A stretch of DNA of 64,000 bases, from contig NZ_QVON01000002.1 of the NCBI RefSeq assembly GCF_003426735.1, positions 1 through 64,000 of the forward strand. The letters are read 5' to 3'. The notes beneath the pieces were generated by a model. It did not search any database, was not told the DNA's origin, and was given only the letters and a program-made list of their open reading frames with translations. Positions 60,970 to 64,000 of the stretch are shown piece after piece (the stretch's first letter is position 1; the number at the start of each line of letters is the position of its first letter). The position numbers and the translations under genes are program-made. The stretch comes from Arenibacter sp. P308M17. Lineage in GTDB: Bacteria; Bacteroidota; Bacteroidia; Flavobacteriales; Flavobacteriaceae.

Positions 60970-61917
60970 TTACCGAACATAGGCGTTTTTGGCTAATTTT
61001 AAACCGTTCAACACCTCTTTGGTGGTCATTTTTCTTTTCCCGGGAAGTTGAATTTCCAAGATATTGATAAAACCACCCTTTACGGCCACTTTCAGTTCGT
61101 TTTTGGTGGCAGCGATGGTCCCTGTCTTTAGTTGGTGCGGTTCCGGATCCATTTTGGCCGAGTATATCTTTAAGAACAGCTCTTCCTGTTCATTATGCAT
61201 GGTGGTCCAGGCGGTGGGGTAGGGGCTTAATCCCCTAATAAAATTGTAGATGGTGGTAATATCCTGGTTCCAATCAATTGCACAGGTCTCCCTGTGAAGT
61301 TTGTGCGCCTCTTTTAAAGGCCCGTTCTGTTGCTGTTCGGAAGCTTTTATTGCTTTGTTTTCCAATTGATGTACGGTTTCCAACACCAGGTCCGCCCCCA
61401 AATGCATCAGCCTATCGTGCAGGGTGCCTGCGGTATCCTCTTCCGAGATATGGGTTTTTCTTTGAAGTAATATGGCACCGGTATCAATCTTATCATCAAT
61501 AAAGAAAGTGCTTACTCCTGTTTCCTTCTCACCGTTTATAATGGCCCAATTAATAGGGGCCGCACCCCGATACTGGGGCAGGAGGGAAGCATGAAGGTTA
61601 AAAGTGCCCAACTTTGGCATTTGCCACACCACTTTGGGCAACATTCTAAATGCCACCACTATTTGAAGCTCTGGTAACAAACCTTCCAATTCCTGGATAA
61701 AATTGGGATCCTTTAAGTTGGTGGGCTGCATTAATTTTAAACCCTTTCCCATGGCATATATCTTCACGGCCGATTCATGCAATTTTCTTCCACGGCCTGC
61801 AGGCTTGTCCGGTGCGGTAATTACCCCAACAACATTACAATTACTTTTTACTAGCTTGTCCAAAATGGCCACCGCAAAATCCGGGGTACCCATAAATACT
61901 ATTCTTGGTTTGCTCAT
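60970..61917 (-). CDS. fmt: Methionyl-tRNA formyltransferase, 315 aa
   Basis: Formylates initiator Met-tRNA using 10-formyl-tetrahydrofolate. Motifs: RIVFMGTPDFAVAIL at the N-terminus, NLHASLLPQYRGAAPINWAI with the catalytic Asn-His, and GVSTFFIDDKIDTGAIL. The C-terminal OB-like domain is present and length is typical. Its start overlaps the recQ stop by 4 bp, so they are co-transcribed. Confidence 0.97.
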   Translation of the reverse strand: MSKPRIVFMGTPDFAVAILDKLVKSNCNVVGVITAPDKPAGRGRKLHESAVKIYAMGKGLKLMQPTNLKDPNFIQELEGLLPELQIVVAFRMLPKVVWQMPKLGTFNLHASLLPQYRGAAPINWAIINGEKETGVSTFFIDDKIDTGAILLQRKTHISEEDTAGTLHDRLMHLGADLVLETVHQLENKAIKASEQQQNGPLKEAHKLHRETCAIDWNQDITTIYNFIRGLSPYPTAWTTMHNEQEELFLKIYSAKMDPEPHQLKTGTIAATKNELKVAVKGGFINILEIQLPGKRKMTTKEVLNGLKLAKNAYVR

Positions 61918-63818
61918 CTTTCGATTATTTCGTACTGGTTAATGGAATTCACGCTTATTTTCCGCTCTTCCAACAATCTTTGTAAGGCCAAAATAATGGA
62001 ACTTTCCCTATAGGTCAATAATTTTATCAGACCTCTGGAACTTTCTTTTTGTACCCTCAAAATTTGTAATATGTCCTGCTCTATTATTTTTAGAATGTCA
62101 TTGTCAAAAGGAATCTTTTGAAGGCATACATCGCATTTCCCACAGTTGTCCCTGACCGTTTCGCCAAAGTAGTTTAGGATTTGCCGATTTCTACAAAGCT
62201 TGGAATCCTTGATGTAGGTCAACATACTTTCTACATTGTCCCTTTTTACCTTTTGAATCTGTTTTATTTTTTTAGCGAAGATATTGATGGTTCGTTCGTC
62301 CTCCCTAGGCACTAAAAAAGTAATTTCAAGATCGCTGTGCTGGGCATGGTATTCAATTATTTCATCTTTTTCCAATTTCGTAAGTACCGCTATTACCTCC
62401 TTTTCGTTTTTATTGGCTTTTTTTGCAATCAATAGGGTGTTGATTTTGGTGTCAAAATCAAAAACTCCCCCGTAGGTTCTTAGAATAGTCTGCACTATAG
62501 TTGCCGATGGCCCATTTTTTTCCAAGTAATCAAAGATTTGATGCTTGGAAGCTATCATACGGATAGTTGTTCTTTGGGAGAAGGCTTCCGTTAGTGATAT
62601 CACGGAGTTTTGATCCAACAACCTTAAACCGTTATACGTTAATGTAGTATTTAGCCTATAGGTTTCGCAAAAGGCATTGAAGGGCAATTGAAAGGTTTCG
62701 CCGCTACCCTCACCAAAGGGAATCTGAAAATAGTTGGCCAATTTTCGGTACAATAATTTAAGGAAGTCAACATCGGGCAGGACCCCTAAAAACTGCTTGC
62801 GTACCTGGGCCTCGTCCGTAGGGTTCGTAATTAAAACAGCATTTGCTGGTTTCCCGTTCCTTCCGGCCCTTCCGGCCTCCTGAAAGTAGTTTTCCATACT
62901 GTCCGGAATTTGGTAATGTACCACAAGGCCAACATCCGGCTTATCTATCCCCATTCCAAAAGCATTGGTGGCCACCATGATCTTTATTTTGTTTTCCAAC
63001 CATTGCTTCAATCTCGTATCCTTGTCCTTTTTGGAAATACCGCCGTGAAAAAAAGTGGCCGTATGCCCTTGTTGGGACAAGTAGTTGGCCAGTTCCATGG
63101 TCATTTTTCTACTGCGTACATATACTATGCTGCTCGTATTGGTCCGGGAGCATAGTTCTTTAAGACGGAATTTCTTGTCCTCTTCCCAGCAAACCCTAAA
63201 GGTAATATTGTTCCTTGAAAAGGAATCCTTTACCACCAATGGCCGTTCCAAATGTAAATTTTCGCAAATATCCCTTACTACCATGTCCGTTGCAGTAGCG
63301 GTCAGTGCTATAACAGGTACATTTGGTGCCAATTCCTTCAGGATATGGCATTCCAAGTAGGCAGGTCTAAAATCGTTGCCCCATTGACTAATACAATGGG
63401 CTTCGTCTATGGCAATAAGGTTAACGTTCATTTGCCGTATGCGTTCCTGCACCAATTCCTGTTGCAGTCTTTCCGGGGATAGGTATAGGAATTTATATTT
63501 TCCGTAAAGGCAATTGTCCAAGAGGTCGTTCATTTCATCGAACGGAATGCCCCCGGTAAGGGCAATGGCCCTTATGCCCAGTCTCTTTAAGGTGTCCACC
63601 TGGTTTCTGATCAGGGCTATTAAGGGAGATACTACAATACAAATCCCCTCACGGGCCAAAGCGGGGACCTGATAGCACAAGGATTTGCCACCTCCGGTAG
63701 GGAGCAACGCCAAAACATCCCGGCCACCCAATACCGCATCAATAATGTCTTCCTGAGAATTTTTAAAATCCGGAAAACCCCAAAATTTTTCCAATATATC
63801 CTTAGGGTGCCGATACAC
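61914..63818 (-). CDS. recQ: ATP-dependent DNA helicase RecQ, 634 aa
   Basis: 3'-5' DNA helicase. Walker A is LLPTGGGKSLCYQVP, motif II is AIDEAHCISQWGNDFRP and motif VI is QEAGRAGRNG. A four-Cys zinc-binding region follows (SKLCRNRQIL, then CGKCDVC). No HRDC domain is evident at the C-terminus, as in many flavobacterial RecQ. The start is a GTG overlapping the stop of the upstream gene (TAGTG). Confidence 0.96.
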   Translation of the reverse strand: MYRHPKDILEKFWGFPDFKNSQEDIIDAVLGGRDVLALLPTGGGKSLCYQVPALAREGICIVVSPLIALIRNQVDTLKRLGIRAIALTGGIPFDEMNDLLDNCLYGKYKFLYLSPERLQQELVQERIRQMNVNLIAIDEAHCISQWGNDFRPAYLECHILKELAPNVPVIALTATATDMVVRDICENLHLERPLVVKDSFSRNNITFRVCWEEDKKFRLKELCSRTNTSSIVYVRSRKMTMELANYLSQQGHTATFFHGGISKKDKDTRLKQWLENKIKIMVATNAFGMGIDKPDVGLVVHYQIPDSMENYFQEAGRAGRNGKPANAVLITNPTDEAQVRKQFLGVLPDVDFLKLLYRKLANYFQIPFGEGSGETFQLPFNAFCETYRLNTTLTYNGLRLLDQNSVISLTEAFSQRTTIRMIASKHQIFDYLEKNGPSATIVQTILRTYGGVFDFDTKINTLLIAKKANKNEKEVIAVLTKLEKDEIIEYHAQHSDLEITFLVPREDERTINIFAKKIKQIQKVKRDNVESMLTYIKDSKLCRNRQILNYFGETVRDNCGKCDVCLQKIPFDNDILKIIEQDILQILRVQKESSRGLIKLLTYRESSIILALQRLLEERKISVNSINQYEIIER

Positions 63819-64000
63819 TATAGCTTTTTTAATGTATTGAGTATAAAGGTAACCCTTCCTGCAACGGTTTCCTTGGGAACATCTATAATTTTATATCCAT
63901 ATTTAGTGTAGGCCCTTTCCAAAAAGGTATGTATGCGCTCCGCCTCCTCAAAGTTTTCATAGCGCTCATTGTCGGACTCGTGTATTTCTTTCCATGGTGG
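63818..64000 (-). CDS. AAA-family ATPase (AAA_28/NadR-like), C-terminal 60 residues
   Basis: The frame runs off the window edge. The visible part (PPWKEIHESDNERYENFEEA, then YGYKIIDVPKETVAGRVTF) matches the conserved C-terminus of AAA_28-type nucleotide-binding proteins. Its stop overlaps the recQ start codon, so it is the preceding gene of the recQ-fmt operon. The catalytic part lies outside the window. Confidence 0.75.
   Translation of the reverse strand, partial: PPWKEIHESDNERYENFEEAERIHTFLERAYTKYGYKIIDVPKETVAGRVTFILNTLKKL

Noticed and set aside
1-64000. CRISPR array, rRNA genes, prophage structural genes
   Set aside because: No regularly spaced repeats, rRNA sequence or phage head/tail genes were seen.

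Overview
The window comes from a marine-type Flavobacteriaceae genome (Bacteroidota; a Maribacter-like relative is plausible). Base composition is low GC. The chromosomal housekeeping genes at the right end and the conjugation genes are of the Bacteroidetes traA-Q type. I had no database access, so genus placement is a guess.

The dominant structure is a complete integrative and conjugative element of about 55.2 kb (3102-58340), integrated in the 3' half of a tRNA-Met gene. A perfect 43-bp repeat marks both ends (3102-3144 and 58341-58383). The intact tRNA sits at the right junction on the minus strand, and the displaced native 3' half with its old terminator lies at the left. A tyrosine integrase (3306-4517) and an excisionase-like gene follow the left end. 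Identical 25-bp double sites (3247-3271, 58270-58294) lie just inside both ends and look like integrase arm sites.

Left cargo, 5.2-12.6 kb: an IS256-family scar, a secreted trypsin-like protease, a lipoprotein, several tiny genes, and a two-gene short prokaryotic Argonaute system. The Argonaute partner carries a DUF4062 (TIR/STIR-like) domain fused to APAZ. A 19-bp sequence recurs at gene boundaries throughout this cargo. An orphan RNA polymerase alpha-CTD-like protein closes the region.

Transfer module: a RadC-like gene, then a long minus-strand traQ-to-traA operon (14.9-27.4 kb; VirB2, B3, B4, B6, B8, B9 and B10 equivalents plus a ParA ATPase), then a 1-kb divergent control region. That region carries two mirror-image 53-bp sites and a cluster of hairpins that is the best oriT candidate. 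The relaxosome protein and relaxase read rightward (28.4-31.1 kb). The coupling protein, primase-like proteins and an M23 peptidase lie far away (47-54.7 kb).

Right cargo, 31.2-46.9 kb, splits the transfer genes: a Fic protein, a dGTPase, small membrane proteins, a retropepsin-like protein, and a type I restriction system whose hsdM and hsdS are separated by a Mrr-nuclease/STAND NTPase gene, followed by a PIN-like gene. It ends at a sequence that looks like a fossil integration end of another tRNA-targeting element (46882-46980). Two response regulators and a small membrane protein fill the right end.

Outside the element, the left flank (1-3101) has a second Xer-like recombinase with small unknown genes. 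The right flank (58.4-64 kb) has START-like, aminotransferase IV, YqgE, HU, fmt and recQ genes. As a whole the element looks like a conjugative carrier of several unrelated anti-phage functions: Argonaute, restriction plus STAND, dNTP depletion, and possibly Fic and PIN.
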